NCBI RefSeq assembly: GCF_963677195.1
Contig: NZ_OY781918.1
Span: forward strand, 4,018,923-4,082,922
Direction: 5' to 3'
DNA length: 64,000 nucleotides
Source: an uncultured Marinifilum sp.
GTDB lineage: Bacteria; Bacteroidota; Bacteroidia; Bacteroidales; Marinifilaceae
Position 1 is the first letter of the stretch; each line of letters begins with the position of its first letter. The position numbers were made by a program, and so were the translations under genes. Below are positions 17,119-26,469 of the stretch, one piece after another. The notes below the pieces were generated by a model. The model was not told the origin of the DNA, did not search any database, and worked only from the letters and a program-made list of their open reading frames with translations.

Positions 17119-19272
17119 TTATTTTAAATAATCGTCAAAATAATTGCTGACCTTTTGTTTTAGGTGAATTCGATCTTTTCCACGAACATTATGTTCCGCT
17201 CTTGGATAAGGGAAATAATCAACCTGAACATTATTCTTAATACACTCACGAATAAAATTAAGACTGTGCTGCCATAATACTGTATTATCAACAGCACCCT
17301 GGCAAATTAAAAGTTTCCCTTTTAAATCTTTAGCCTTGGCAATTAAAGAGGTTTTTGCATATCCTTCAGGATTTTCTTGTGGAGTATCCATATATCGCTC
17401 GCCATACATAACCTCATACCATTTCCAGTCTATTACCGGACCACCAGCTACAGCAACTTTAAATACATCGGGATAATTTGTAATAAGAGAGATAGTCATA
17501 AAACCGCCATAACTCCAGCCATGCACTCCTATTCTATCAGCATCGACATAAGGCAAAGATTTTAAAAATTCAATCCCTTTCATTTGATCGGCCATTTCGG
17601 GCTGACCACACTGGCGGTGAATTACTGTTTCGAACTCTTTTCCTCGGTTTGCAGAACCTCTGTTATCAAGAATATAAAGTAAATAACCATTCTGAGCCAT
17701 ATATTGTTCCCAAAGTCTGCATCCGCCCATCCAAGTATTGGTAACCAATTGTGCATGCGGACCACCATATACGTAAACCACAACAGGATATTTTTTATTA
17801 GGATCGAAGTTAGCAGGTTTTACCATTCGGTAATGCAAATCTGTTTTTTCATCGGCCGATTTAATGGTTCCTAAGGAAATCTCTCCTAAGTTGTAATCGT
17901 TTAACTTATTCTCAGCATTAACAAGTTCTTTAATAAGCTTACCTTTGGTATCGGCAACAGCTATTTTTCTAGGTAAATTAAGGCTACTATAGGTATCAAG
18001 AATATATTTTCCATCGGCACTAACTTTTACCGAATGGTATCCTTCATCTAAAGTTAAACGAGTACGTTTTCCTGTCTTTAAACTCACTTTGTAGGCATGT
18101 CTGTCTATTGGGCTCACTTCTGTCGAAATATAAAACATGTACTTTTCAGATTTATCAAAACCTAAAATTTCGGTTATTTCCCAATTTCCCGAAGTAATTT
18201 GTTTAATTAAATTACCTTCAGTATTGTACAAATATGCATGATTAAAACTATCGCGATTATTGGTTTGATAAATAAACTGATCTGGTTTATTCTCTAAAAA
18301 TATAAGCTTATACGAAGGCTCTACCCAACGATCATCTTTCTCTTCGAACAAAGTTTTAACAAATGCACCTGTTCTTGCATCGTATTTATTTAATTTTGCA
18401 TGATTAGAAGCACGATTTAACACTTGAATATAAATGTAATTTCCTGCTGGTCCCCATGATATATTTGTTAAATATTGATCTGAACCAAAATCATCCGGCT
18501 TAATCCATACAGTAGATTTTGTGGCCAAATTATAAACCCCCAGGCTTACAAGTTCACTTTCCATTCCGCACATTGGATACTTAATCTCCCTTAAATCTCC
18601 TACGCGAGTATTAATATCAACCAAGGGAAAAGAACTTACTTTACTTTCATCTTTGCGGTAAAAAGCCAACTGTTCTCCTTTGGGTCCCCAAAAAATACCA
18701 CCATTTATTCCATACTCACTTCTGCTTACTGTCTGTCCATTTACAATATTTTTATCTGTATTATTTGTAACAGCAATCTCACCATTTTTATTACTGATAT
18801 ATAAATTATTCTCGATAGTATATGCAAACGAATTATTTATCTGGCAAAACTCACTATTTTCGGCTTTAGAATTAAAATCGAGTTTTAATAATATTTTTTT
18901 ATTCGCAATATCAATTTGCAGCAACTTTTTACCATCATTTAACTGAATTACATTACTATTAAGCCAGGAGTATTTGGGAATATATTTTAATTCCTTACAG
19001 TTTCCTGATTTAAGAACTTCATTTAAATCGCTCAAACTAAAAATTACCTTGGCTTCTTTTCCTGGAATAGCAGCTAAAATTTCCTGAGCCGTAGCATAAG
19101 AAATTACATTGCTTTCGCCTTTCCACGACAATTGAGAAAGGTTTTCAGGATAAAATTGTCTCCATTGTCCGAGAATAGCATCCTCCATCGACAATTTTTT
19201 TTTCTGTGCTTGCAAACTCAATACAAGACCGCAATTGATTAATAAATAGCTTAAAAGGAAAAATCTTTTCAT
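17119..19272 (-). CDS. Prolyl oligopeptidase family (S9B, DPP IV-like) peptidase
   Basis: 717 residues. An N-terminal signal peptide (FFLLSYLLINCGLVLSLQAQ) indicates export. Residues about 40-460 are the beta-propeller typical of dipeptidyl peptidase IV, with WGPKGEQLAFYRKDES and similar blade motifs. The C-terminal alpha/beta hydrolase has the nucleophile in GWSYGGFM, Asp in GAVDNTVL and His in AEHNVRGKDR. Such enzymes release dipeptides (often X-Pro) from peptide N-termini in the periplasm and serve peptide nutrition. The gene is monocistronic by its flanks. Confidence 0.92.
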   Translation of the reverse strand: MKRFFLLSYLLINCGLVLSLQAQKKKLSMEDAILGQWRQFYPENLSQLSWKGESNVISYATAQEILAAIPGKEAKVIFSLSDLNEVLKSGNCKELKYIPKYSWLNSNVIQLNDGKKLLQIDIANKKILLKLDFNSKAENSEFCQINNSFAYTIENNLYISNKNGEIAVTNNTDKNIVNGQTVSRSEYGINGGIFWGPKGEQLAFYRKDESKVSSFPLVDINTRVGDLREIKYPMCGMESELVSLGVYNLATKSTVWIKPDDFGSDQYLTNISWGPAGNYIYIQVLNRASNHAKLNKYDARTGAFVKTLFEEKDDRWVEPSYKLIFLENKPDQFIYQTNNRDSFNHAYLYNTEGNLIKQITSGNWEITEILGFDKSEKYMFYISTEVSPIDRHAYKVSLKTGKRTRLTLDEGYHSVKVSADGKYILDTYSSLNLPRKIAVADTKGKLIKELVNAENKLNDYNLGEISLGTIKSADEKTDLHYRMVKPANFDPNKKYPVVVYVYGGPHAQLVTNTWMGGCRLWEQYMAQNGYLLYILDNRGSANRGKEFETVIHRQCGQPEMADQMKGIEFLKSLPYVDADRIGVHGWSYGGFMTISLITNYPDVFKVAVAGGPVIDWKWYEVMYGERYMDTPQENPEGYAKTSLIAKAKDLKGKLLICQGAVDNTVLWQHSLNFIRECIKNNVQVDYFPYPRAEHNVRGKDRIHLKQKVSNYFDDYLK

Positions 19273-19529
19273 GTTGTTTGGTTTGTTGTTAAATTTCTTT
19301 TAAAAATTTTCGCTTTCAAATGTATCCTTTTTCGCATAAATACAGTAATAATGATTGAATAAATTATACAAGACAAGAACCAATAGATGAAAAATACTTT
19401 CATCAATTAGGTTGAAAAAATATTTTCCAGTATTTCGGCTACTAAGCATATAAGCAAGAGTAAAAACGAGAGCTTTGAGAAACTATTTTTTCTTCCTACA
19501 TTGGCTTAATAAATTTTAAGTTATACAAA

Positions 19530-20462
19530 ATGTCGAAAAAACGAATTTCTAATAGTATTAAAGTCTTAATTCTCATTTCGATAGCCGCTATCATTACTTT
19601 CTTTATTCTTCAACCAAACGATTTTGATATAAAGGATACTGAAACAGAAATGGCTACCGAAGCAGAAATTATGAAAAATGTAGAAAAAACAGGGAATATT
19701 TTTAAATACAATAATATTCTTTTCAGTTTACCTTCGCCGTATCATATTTCTCTTCTGCTCGAAAAATCAGAAATCTCCTACAATAAAGACTTGTTAAACT
19801 CAACAAAAAAGGCTAGCGATTATATCGATAATTTTAGCAAAGCAGTAAACTTTGGTGTTTATGGTTCCGACTTAGGATACATTAATATTTACAAACAAAC
19901 TCAGGATGCTGCCAGTTATTTTGCTGTACTTAAAATTTTATCTCAGGAAGTTGGTTTGTATAACGCAATGGATAAAACAACTGTAAAGAGAATTGAAAAT
20001 AACATTGAAAATAGAGATTCTCTTTTAATTATTATAAGTAATACTTATCGAAAAATTGATAATTATTTAAAAGATAATAATCGTGAAAATACCGGAGCTT
20101 TAATTTTAGCCGGAGGCTGGGTTGAATCAATCTATCTTCTCACTCAACAAATAAGCAAGCATCCTAACAAAGCATTAATGAGTAGGATATCGGAACAAAA
20201 ACGACCTTTAGAAAATTTAATAAAGCTATTGGTTCCCTATTCTAATGAATCTAAAGATTATTACTTTTTAGTTGATAGATTAATTGATTTAGCCTATACT
20301 TTCGATGAAATTGAAGAACAATATAAATATGTTGCTCCAATTACCGATTCTAAGAAAAAACTTACCATTGTAAAAAGTAAATCAGAATTGATTATGAGCA
20401 AAAAACAACTGACTGAGATTTCGGAAAAAGTTCGAAAAATTCGCGAGTATATCATTAAATAA
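19530..20462 (+). CDS. Unknown membrane-anchored protein, first gene of the ABC transporter operon
   Basis: 310 residues. There is one N-terminal membrane segment (VLILISIAAIITFFIL, about 12-27), then a fully soluble, mostly helical domain without cysteines or catalytic motifs. Charged heptad-like stretches near the C-terminus (KSELIMSKKQLTEISEKVRKIRE) suggest a coiled coil. I do not recognise a named family. It is followed after 19 bp by the secreted protein at 20482 and then by the ABC transporter at 20951, suggesting an envelope role with that transporter. Confidence 0.7.
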   Translation: MSKKRISNSIKVLILISIAAIITFFILQPNDFDIKDTETEMATEAEIMKNVEKTGNIFKYNNILFSLPSPYHISLLLEKSEISYNKDLLNSTKKASDYIDNFSKAVNFGVYGSDLGYINIYKQTQDAASYFAVLKILSQEVGLYNAMDKTTVKRIENNIENRDSLLIIISNTYRKIDNYLKDNNRENTGALILAGGWVESIYLLTQQISKHPNKALMSRISEQKRPLENLIKLLVPYSNESKDYYFLVDRLIDLAYTFDEIEEQYKYVAPITDSKKKLTIVKSKSELIMSKKQLTEISEKVRKIREYIIK

Positions 20463-20481
20463 AATTTGAAAAACTAAACTT

Positions 20482-20901
20482 ATGAATTTTAAATATATAG
20501 TTCTATTATTCTCAATTTTATTAGGAATAAGCTCAATTTCCAAAGCCCAATCAGACCTTACGATGGAAAACTGTACTAAACATTTAGGAACAGATTTTAT
20601 TTCGGATGGACAGCAATATAAAGCATTACTTTCGGGAGGTGAAGTTGCAGAATTTCACACAACATTTTATTCTGGTAATCATTATCGAATTACTAGTGCA
20701 ACAGGAAAAGAAGAAGGAAACGTAATCTTCTCAATTTATGATCAGGAAAATCATTTAATTTTCTCAAATCGTGACCATAAAAATTCACCTTACTGGGATT
20801 TCAAATTCGAAAACACCATGAATTGTACGATTGAAGCAAAATTAAATCAGAAAAACGTAAGTTCTGGTTTCGTATTACTAATGATTGGATTTAAACAATA
20901 A
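20482..20901 (+). CDS. Small secreted protein of unknown function
   Basis: 139 residues with a clear signal peptide (IVLLFSILLGISSISKAQ). The mature part is about 115 residues, predicted all-beta, with two Cys (CTKHLG and MNCTIEA) that could pair. It lies between an unknown membrane-anchored protein and a large ABC transporter, all on one strand with gaps of 19 and 49 bp. It may be a periplasmic partner of that transporter. No family assigned. Confidence 0.68.
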   Translation: MNFKYIVLLFSILLGISSISKAQSDLTMENCTKHLGTDFISDGQQYKALLSGGEVAEFHTTFYSGNHYRITSATGKEEGNVIFSIYDQENHLIFSNRDHKNSPYWDFKFENTMNCTIEAKLNQKNVSSGFVLLMIGFKQ

Positions 20902-20950
20902 CTAAAAACTACTACGACTTTTACTTACACCCTATTTATAATACCATTCT

Positions 20951-23900
20951 ATGAGTGAGAGAATATTAAAAGCTTTAATGCAACTCTTCGCTATCATTGC
21001 GCATCCTAAAAGTTCCGCAAATGAAAGGCGCACAATGGTATCTAAATACCTCAAGCAACAACTCGATCAGGAAACTGCAGAGGAATATTTAGCTTTATAT
21101 GATAAACATTATAAAGAAAATCAGCGCAGAACTACCAAAAAATCAAAAATTAAAAAATATACTTCGGCAAGTTCTGTTCGTGTTCTTAAAATTTGCACCC
21201 AGATAAATGAAGAATTAATATACCGACAAAAATTAATTGTCTTAATACAGTTGCTGGAATTTCTTAATTCGGAAGATGAAATTAGTGAACAGGAATTTGC
21301 TTTTATCGAAACTGTATCAGACACTTTTAATCTTCAAAAAGATAGCTACCAAACACTTAAAAATTTCGTTCTTAGCGATTTTAATGAAATTAACTTAAGC
21401 GATGGTCTTTTAACCGTTAAAAATTCGGAGATAATACCTGCTGCTGGTAATAACTATTATGCGCCAGGATTAATAGGTCAAATAAAAATTCTACGTTTAC
21501 CTAGAGTAAACATGTTTGTGATGCGATTCAATGAAATTGAAGAATTGTTCATGAATGGCCAACCACTAAATACGGATAAAATTCATGTTTTAAATCAAGG
21601 TTCATCGATTCGAAATCCTAAAATTGATCCAATATATTTTAGTGACATTATTGGTACCTTTTACAGAGATCATTCACACAAACGAGTAGTTTTTGAAACT
21701 AAAAATATTGAGTATCGATTCAAAGAAAATAATATAGGTATTCACGATCTATCTTTTAAAGAAGAATCGGGTAAAATGGTAGGCATTATTGGTTCTAGTG
21801 GAGCCGGAAAAACCACCTTACTAAATGTATTAAATGGTTCGGCAAAACCCAATGTAGGATCTGTTTTAATTAATGGCTATGAAATTACTGCAGACAAATC
21901 TAAACTGGAAGGAGTTGTTGGTCATGTTTCGCAAGACGACTTACTTATTGATTCGCTAACAGTATTCGAAAACCTTTACTTCAATGCCAAACTATGCTTC
22001 GACAAATACTCTAATTTTCAATTAATTCGCTTATCGCTTAAATTACTAAAAGATCTTGGTCTATACGATGCACGTAATTTAAAAGTTGGTAACGCGCTAG
22101 ATAAAAAAATTAGTGGCGGACAAAGAAAAAGATTAAATATTGCGCTTGAATTAATAAGAGAACCTTCCGTGTTATTTTTAGATGAACCAACCTCTGGTTT
22201 GTCTTCGCGTGATTCAGCCAAAATAATGGACCTACTAAAAAATCTGGCTCTAAAAGGGAAATTAATTTTTGTTGTAATTCACCAACCAGCATCCGATACG
22301 TTTAAGATGTTCGATCGATTGCTGGTACTGGATACTGGAGGTTATTTAATTTTTAATGGTAACCCTTTAGATGCAATTACCTATTTTAAGTCGCAAACAA
22401 ACAGAGCCAACAAAACCGAAAGTGAATGTACTACTTGTGGTAATGTCGATGCCGATCAAATATTTAATATTGTAGAATCTGAGGTGTTAGACGAGTATGG
22501 TACACCTTCTCAAACCAGAAAGGTATCGCCAGTTCAATGGTACCAGCGTTTTAAAAACCATAAGGATACTAATAAAGAGATTGAGAATTGTAAAGGATTA
22601 CCTACTATTACTTTTAAAATTCCCTCGGTATTTAAGCAATTCTTGGTGTTTACCAAGCGAGATATTATCTCTAAATTAGCCAATAAACAATACCTGTTTA
22701 TTAATTTATTCGAAACACCTTTACTCGCATTTATTTTATCATATATTATTAAATTTTATAATATAGATGCTGGAAACGAGTTAGGCTATACATTTAGCAA
22801 TAATAGTAATTTGCCTGTATATTTATTTATGGCAGTTATTGTAGGTTTATTCATTGGTTTAACCTTAAGTGCCGAAGAGATTATTAAGGATAGAAAAATT
22901 CTGAAACGAGAAAGATTTCTTAATCTTAGTAAAACAGGATATCTAATCTCTAAAATTGTAATTCTATTTTCAATTTCGGCTTTTCAGGCTTTCTTATTTA
23001 CCTTAATAGGAAACACTATTCTCGAAATTAAAGGCATGTTTTTCGAATATTGGCTTGCCCTATTTAGTGCCTGGTGTTTTGCAAATATGCTGGGATTAAT
23101 TATATCCGACAGCTTTAAAACTGTAATTACAATTTACATTCTAATTCCTTTTATTTTAATTCCACAGTTAATATTAAGTGGTATTATTGTAAAATTCGAC
23201 AAATTAAATCCAAGTATATCTGATCCAAATTCAATACCCTGGTACGGAGAAATAATAACTGCTCGCTGGGCCTACGAAGCTCTAGCGGTAAAACAATTTA
23301 AGGACAATGAATTCACTGCTAATTTTTATGTGTACGAGAAATTAATGAGCAAAGCCGATTATCGCAAAAACTATTGGCTCCCTATTCTTAAAAACAAATT
23401 AAACGAATGTGAAAGATACCTTAATAGTCCTAAAGACGAAAGTAAGCTTAAAGCCAATTTAGCTTTACTTAAAAATGAACTTAGCATTGAAGATTTAAAC
23501 TTATTATCTTTTGATTTTAAATATATTAACAAGTTAAATTCTAAAGATGTAAACGAGGTAGTTATAAAACAATTAAGAAACTATTTCGACAAGGTTAATA
23601 GATACTACATTAATTTATATAATGTATCGAATAGCAAAAAAGATGAGCACTTGGTAGCTTTACAAAAGAAATTTGAGGACAAACAGAAGTTCGTTCGAAT
23701 GAAAAAATCATATTACAATGATCGCTTGACCGAGGTTGTTCGAAATAGTAACGACATTGAACGTATTATTGAATTCAAAGGAGAGCTTTTTCAAAAGATA
23801 GATCCAATTTATCGCGATCCTGAAAGTTATTTCTTGAAAGCGCATTTCTACGCTCCTCAAAAACGTATTTTTGGCCACTATTACGATACTTATTGGGTAA

Positions 23901-24019
23901 ATATTTGTGTGATTTGGTTTAGCAGTATCACCCTATATTTTGTTCTCTATTTTGGTCTGCTTAAAAAGGCATTGGGTATTTTTGATCGCAATATAAATCG
24001 CAAAAAATTTCTGAAATAA
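20951..24019 (+). CDS. Large ABCG-type ABC transporter (ATPase-permease fusion)
   Basis: 1022 residues. The N-terminal about 120 residues are helical and resemble a TerB-like domain. Then comes a beta-rich region (about 150-240, possibly FHA-like), and an ABC ATPase at about 250-480 with Walker A GSSGAGKTT (near 283), signature ISGGQRKR (near 388) and Walker B VLFLDEPTSG (near 408). After about 560 there are membrane segments of ABC-2/ABCG type, interrupted by a hydrophilic, highly charged insert of about 250 residues before the last segment. ATPase before permease in one chain is the ABCG order. Substrate unknown. The operon includes two unknown envelope proteins upstream and ends at a strong terminator. 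Confidence 0.88.
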   Translation: MSERILKALMQLFAIIAHPKSSANERRTMVSKYLKQQLDQETAEEYLALYDKHYKENQRRTTKKSKIKKYTSASSVRVLKICTQINEELIYRQKLIVLIQLLEFLNSEDEISEQEFAFIETVSDTFNLQKDSYQTLKNFVLSDFNEINLSDGLLTVKNSEIIPAAGNNYYAPGLIGQIKILRLPRVNMFVMRFNEIEELFMNGQPLNTDKIHVLNQGSSIRNPKIDPIYFSDIIGTFYRDHSHKRVVFETKNIEYRFKENNIGIHDLSFKEESGKMVGIIGSSGAGKTTLLNVLNGSAKPNVGSVLINGYEITADKSKLEGVVGHVSQDDLLIDSLTVFENLYFNAKLCFDKYSNFQLIRLSLKLLKDLGLYDARNLKVGNALDKKISGGQRKRLNIALELIREPSVLFLDEPTSGLSSRDSAKIMDLLKNLALKGKLIFVVIHQPASDTFKMFDRLLVLDTGGYLIFNGNPLDAITYFKSQTNRANKTESECTTCGNVDADQIFNIVESEVLDEYGTPSQTRKVSPVQWYQRFKNHKDTNKEIENCKGLPTITFKIPSVFKQFLVFTKRDIISKLANKQYLFINLFETPLLAFILSYIIKFYNIDAGNELGYTFSNNSNLPVYLFMAVIVGLFIGLTLSAEEIIKDRKILKRERFLNLSKTGYLISKIVILFSISAFQAFLFTLIGNTILEIKGMFFEYWLALFSAWCFANMLGLIISDSFKTVITIYILIPFILIPQLILSGIIVKFDKLNPSISDPNSIPWYGEIITARWAYEALAVKQFKDNEFTANFYVYEKLMSKADYRKNYWLPILKNKLNECERYLNSPKDESKLKANLALLKNELSIEDLNLLSFDFKYINKLNSKDVNEVVIKQLRNYFDKVNRYYINLYNVSNSKKDEHLVALQKKFEDKQKFVRMKKSYYNDRLTEVVRNSNDIERIIEFKGELFQKIDPIYRDPESYFLKAHFYAPQKRIFGHYYDTYWVNICVIWFSSITLYFVLYFGLLKKALGIFDRNINRKKFLK

Positions 24020-24027
24020 TACACCAT

Positions 24028-24066
24028 AAAAAATGGGCTATCTAATAATAAGATAGCCCATTTTTA
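24028..24066. terminator. Bidirectional terminator between the ABC transporter and siaC-like genes
   Basis: AAAAAATGGGCTATCT and AGATAGCCCATTTTT pair perfectly around a 7-base loop. A-run and T-run on the two sides serve both convergent genes. Confidence 0.85.
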
Positions 24067-24082
24067 TATCGTCGATTAATAA

Positions 24083-24463
24083 TTACTCTATATCCTCGAT
24101 CATAGTAAATGGTATTTTTACTATCGATTGATAATCTTCTCCAGCCTCAAGCATATCTTCGTCATCCTCTTCGTAATGCCACTTGATATTAACCTTATTA
24201 CCTCGCTTAAAAATTATTTCTAATTTCTTAAAAACATCTAAAATACACTTCGAAGAACTAGTATTAAAATATTCTAACCTGATAATTACATTAGTTTCGT
24301 TCTTTGGTTCACTAATGTATGAATCAAGCCAATCCATTACTGGTTTATAAAAATCAAGCGAATTCTCCGGAATAGATCTTCCTTCGATTGAAAAAGTACC
24401 ATTATTTCCGTCAAATTTAATGGTTGGTGTTTTAGGGCTACCCTCTATAACAAGTGAATTCAT
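24083..24463 (-). CDS. SiaC-like (DUF1987) signalling phosphoprotein
   Basis: 126 residues. DUF1987 proteins include Pseudomonas aeruginosa SiaC, a partner-switch protein phosphorylated on Thr68 by kinase SiaB and dephosphorylated by SiaA. Here the conserved LEYFNTSSSK segment places a Thr at position 68, matching that site. The fold is SpoIIAA/STAS-like. The gene lies 24 bp behind a SiaB-like kinase gene, so substrate and kinase are cotranscribed. In Pseudomonas, unphosphorylated SiaC activates the diguanylate cyclase SiaD; no cyclase of that kind is in this window, so the output here is unknown. Confidence 0.85.
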   Translation of the reverse strand: MNSLVIEGSPKTPTIKFDGNNGTFSIEGRSIPENSLDFYKPVMDWLDSYISEPKNETNVIIRLEYFNTSSSKCILDVFKKLEIIFKRGNKVNIKWHYEEDDEDMLEAGEDYQSIVKIPFTMIEDIE

Positions 24464-24487
24464 GGAATTTTTTGGTTTTTAAGGTTT

Positions 24488-25027
24488 TTAAATGATAACA
24501 TCAATAGATAGAAACAAATAATCTGAATTATATTCAAGAAATTGATATTCCATATTATTACCACTTTTTCTGGCAATATCAACAATTCCTAATCCTCCTC
24601 CTCCTTTTTCAGAGAATTCCTCATTATTCAATATAATCCGATACAAACTTTTAGTTTCTTCTGATGATAATGTTTTAATTTGGTCAATTCTATCGCGAAT
24701 TAATTTTAACCCATCTATTTTAATAAAATTACCTACACTAATTCGATATTGCATTCCCTCATCACGAAGAATAAGTACACCATATTTATTATACTGTACT
24801 CCTAAATCTGGAGGAACCTCACCATGATGATGAAGGTTCTGCACCAATTCAATCAATATATTAAAAATTTTTTTGAATAACTTAGGCGACTCTTCTTTCT
24901 CCTTTAGTATATTTTCAATCGAATTTAAAATTAATGTAACATCCTCGTCTTCAATTCTACCTTTATAGTTAAAAATAGCATCTTCATCTATTTTATCGCC
25001 ATACCAAGAATCAAGATTAAAGTTCAT
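24488..25027 (-). CDS. SiaB family protein kinase
   Basis: 179 residues, a stand-alone HATPase_c-type protein. The N box is around Glu60/Asn64 (ELVQNLHHHG) and the glycine-rich ATP lid is GGGGLGIVDIARKSG. SiaB kinases phosphorylate a Thr/Ser on SiaC, whose homologue is the next gene. Soluble, no membrane segment. A matching SiaA-type phosphatase is not adjacent, but a receiver-PP2C protein with the same catalytic type lies at 43495-44715. Confidence 0.85.
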   Translation of the reverse strand: MNFNLDSWYGDKIDEDAIFNYKGRIEDEDVTLILNSIENILKEKEESPKLFKKIFNILIELVQNLHHHGEVPPDLGVQYNKYGVLILRDEGMQYRISVGNFIKIDGLKLIRDRIDQIKTLSSEETKSLYRIILNNEEFSEKGGGGLGIVDIARKSGNNMEYQFLEYNSDYLFLSIDVII

Positions 25028-25114
25028 ATAAATTAAAATTTGGGTTACATAAAAACAAATATAGCAAAATATCCCTGAGCTTAAAGATATGAAGCTTCAA
25101 TTTTTAATGTGGTT

Positions 25115-26287
25115 TTATTTATCTGTTTTATAATTATCTTTCTTTTTGCCATCGAACATAGAATATTTTTGAAACTTACATTCTAATGGTCCATTATATA
25201 AGGTTACTTTGCGTGAAGGGCGAAGAGCTACGCTATTGAAACATTCTTTTGAATAGCTAAGAATCCATGCATCATATCCTGTAAAGTTATGCTTTAATCT
25301 CTCGCCAATCATTGCATATAAGCCTTCTAAATCGCGTGGTTTTAATCTTTCTCCATAAGGAGGATTAGTAATTAGTAATCCTTTTTCTACTGGTGGAACA
25401 AACTGTTGGAAAGGTGTTACATTCAATTTAATTTTTCTTCTCAAACCGGCGTTACGAATATTAGCTTCTGTAATTTCCATTGCTTTATCCGAAATATCAG
25501 CTCCAATAATATTTCCATCATAATCAACCTCGGTTTCCTCGTTATAGATATCATCCCACAACTCCTCATCGTAATCTTTCCACTTTTGAAAACCAAATTC
25601 TTTACGATACAATCCTGGAGGAATATTATAAGCAATAAGGGCTGCTTCGATAAGAATGGTTCCCGATCCACACATCGGATCAATAAAATTACACTTCTTA
25701 TCCCATTCTGATAGTAAAATCATACCTGCAGCCATTACTTCATTAAGTGGAGCAGCTGTTTCACCAACGCGATATCCTCTTTTATGTAATGATTCTCCAG
25801 AACTATCTAAAGATACAGTACAAGTATTTCTATCAATATGAACATTAATACGTAATGTTGGATTTGTCATACGAACCGAAGGACGATCGCCAGTTGCATA
25901 GAAAAATTGATCAACAATAGCATCTTTTACCCTATAGGTAACAAATTTTGAGTGCTTAAAATCATCAGAGCTAATGGTACTATCAATAGCAATAGTATCT
26001 TTATTACCAATATACTCGCTCCAGTCGATTTCCTGAATTCCTTTATACAACTCATCGGTATCGTGAGCTGTGAATTTGTGAATTGGTTTTATAACGCGGG
26101 TAGCTGTTCTTAGATGCATATTTGTTTTATACAACAGTGATTTATCACCTACAAAGCTTACTGCACGCTTTAAAATTCTAATTTCCTCTGCTCCCAATTG
26201 TTCTAATTCCTTAGACAATACTTCCTCTAAACCATGAAAGGTTTTTGCAATTAATCTGAATTTCCCCGAGTCTGTTTTCAAAACCAT
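25115..26287 (-). CDS. THUMP-domain class I SAM-dependent RNA methyltransferase (RlmL-type)
   Basis: 390 residues. The N-terminus carries a ferredoxin-like and THUMP RNA-binding module (about 1-165). The C-terminal Rossmann methyltransferase has the SAM-binding FIDPMCGSGTILIEAA and the catalytic NPPYGERL motif, which marks base-amino (N2-guanine) methylation. This matches the N-terminal half of E. coli RlmL, so 23S rRNA is the likeliest substrate, though the exact base cannot be told. Bacteroidota usually carry this single-domain form. Alone in its orientation, with an upstream gap of about 180 bp before the S41 protease gene. Confidence 0.88.
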   Translation of the reverse strand: MVLKTDSGKFRLIAKTFHGLEEVLSKELEQLGAEEIRILKRAVSFVGDKSLLYKTNMHLRTATRVIKPIHKFTAHDTDELYKGIQEIDWSEYIGNKDTIAIDSTISSDDFKHSKFVTYRVKDAIVDQFFYATGDRPSVRMTNPTLRINVHIDRNTCTVSLDSSGESLHKRGYRVGETAAPLNEVMAAGMILLSEWDKKCNFIDPMCGSGTILIEAALIAYNIPPGLYRKEFGFQKWKDYDEELWDDIYNEETEVDYDGNIIGADISDKAMEITEANIRNAGLRRKIKLNVTPFQQFVPPVEKGLLITNPPYGERLKPRDLEGLYAMIGERLKHNFTGYDAWILSYSKECFNSVALRPSRKVTLYNGPLECKFQKYSMFDGKKKDNYKTDK

Positions 26288-26425
26288 CTTTTTTTAAATC
26301 TTCGTCTAACTATTTCAATTCTTCGAATCAACGAAAACGTCTTTTCTTGCTTATGCTTCCGATTCGAATTTCGGATACAAAATTAATCTTTAAGGTCTAA
26401 AAACATAGGTTTTTAGAAATATTAT

Positions 26426-26457
26426 CAAAAAAAAAGCCAAAAGCAATGCTTTTGGCT
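26426..26457 (-). terminator. Terminator of the S41 protease gene
   Basis: AGCCAAAAGCA (26435-26445) and TGCTTTTGGCT (26447-26457) form the stem; the preceding A-run is the minus-strand U-tract. Confidence 0.8.
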
Positions 26458-26469
26458 CATTATCAAGAA

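Noticed and set aside
25406..25841. Frames on both strands inside the RNA methyltransferase gene
   Set aside because: Overlap the conserved methyltransferase motifs and match nothing.
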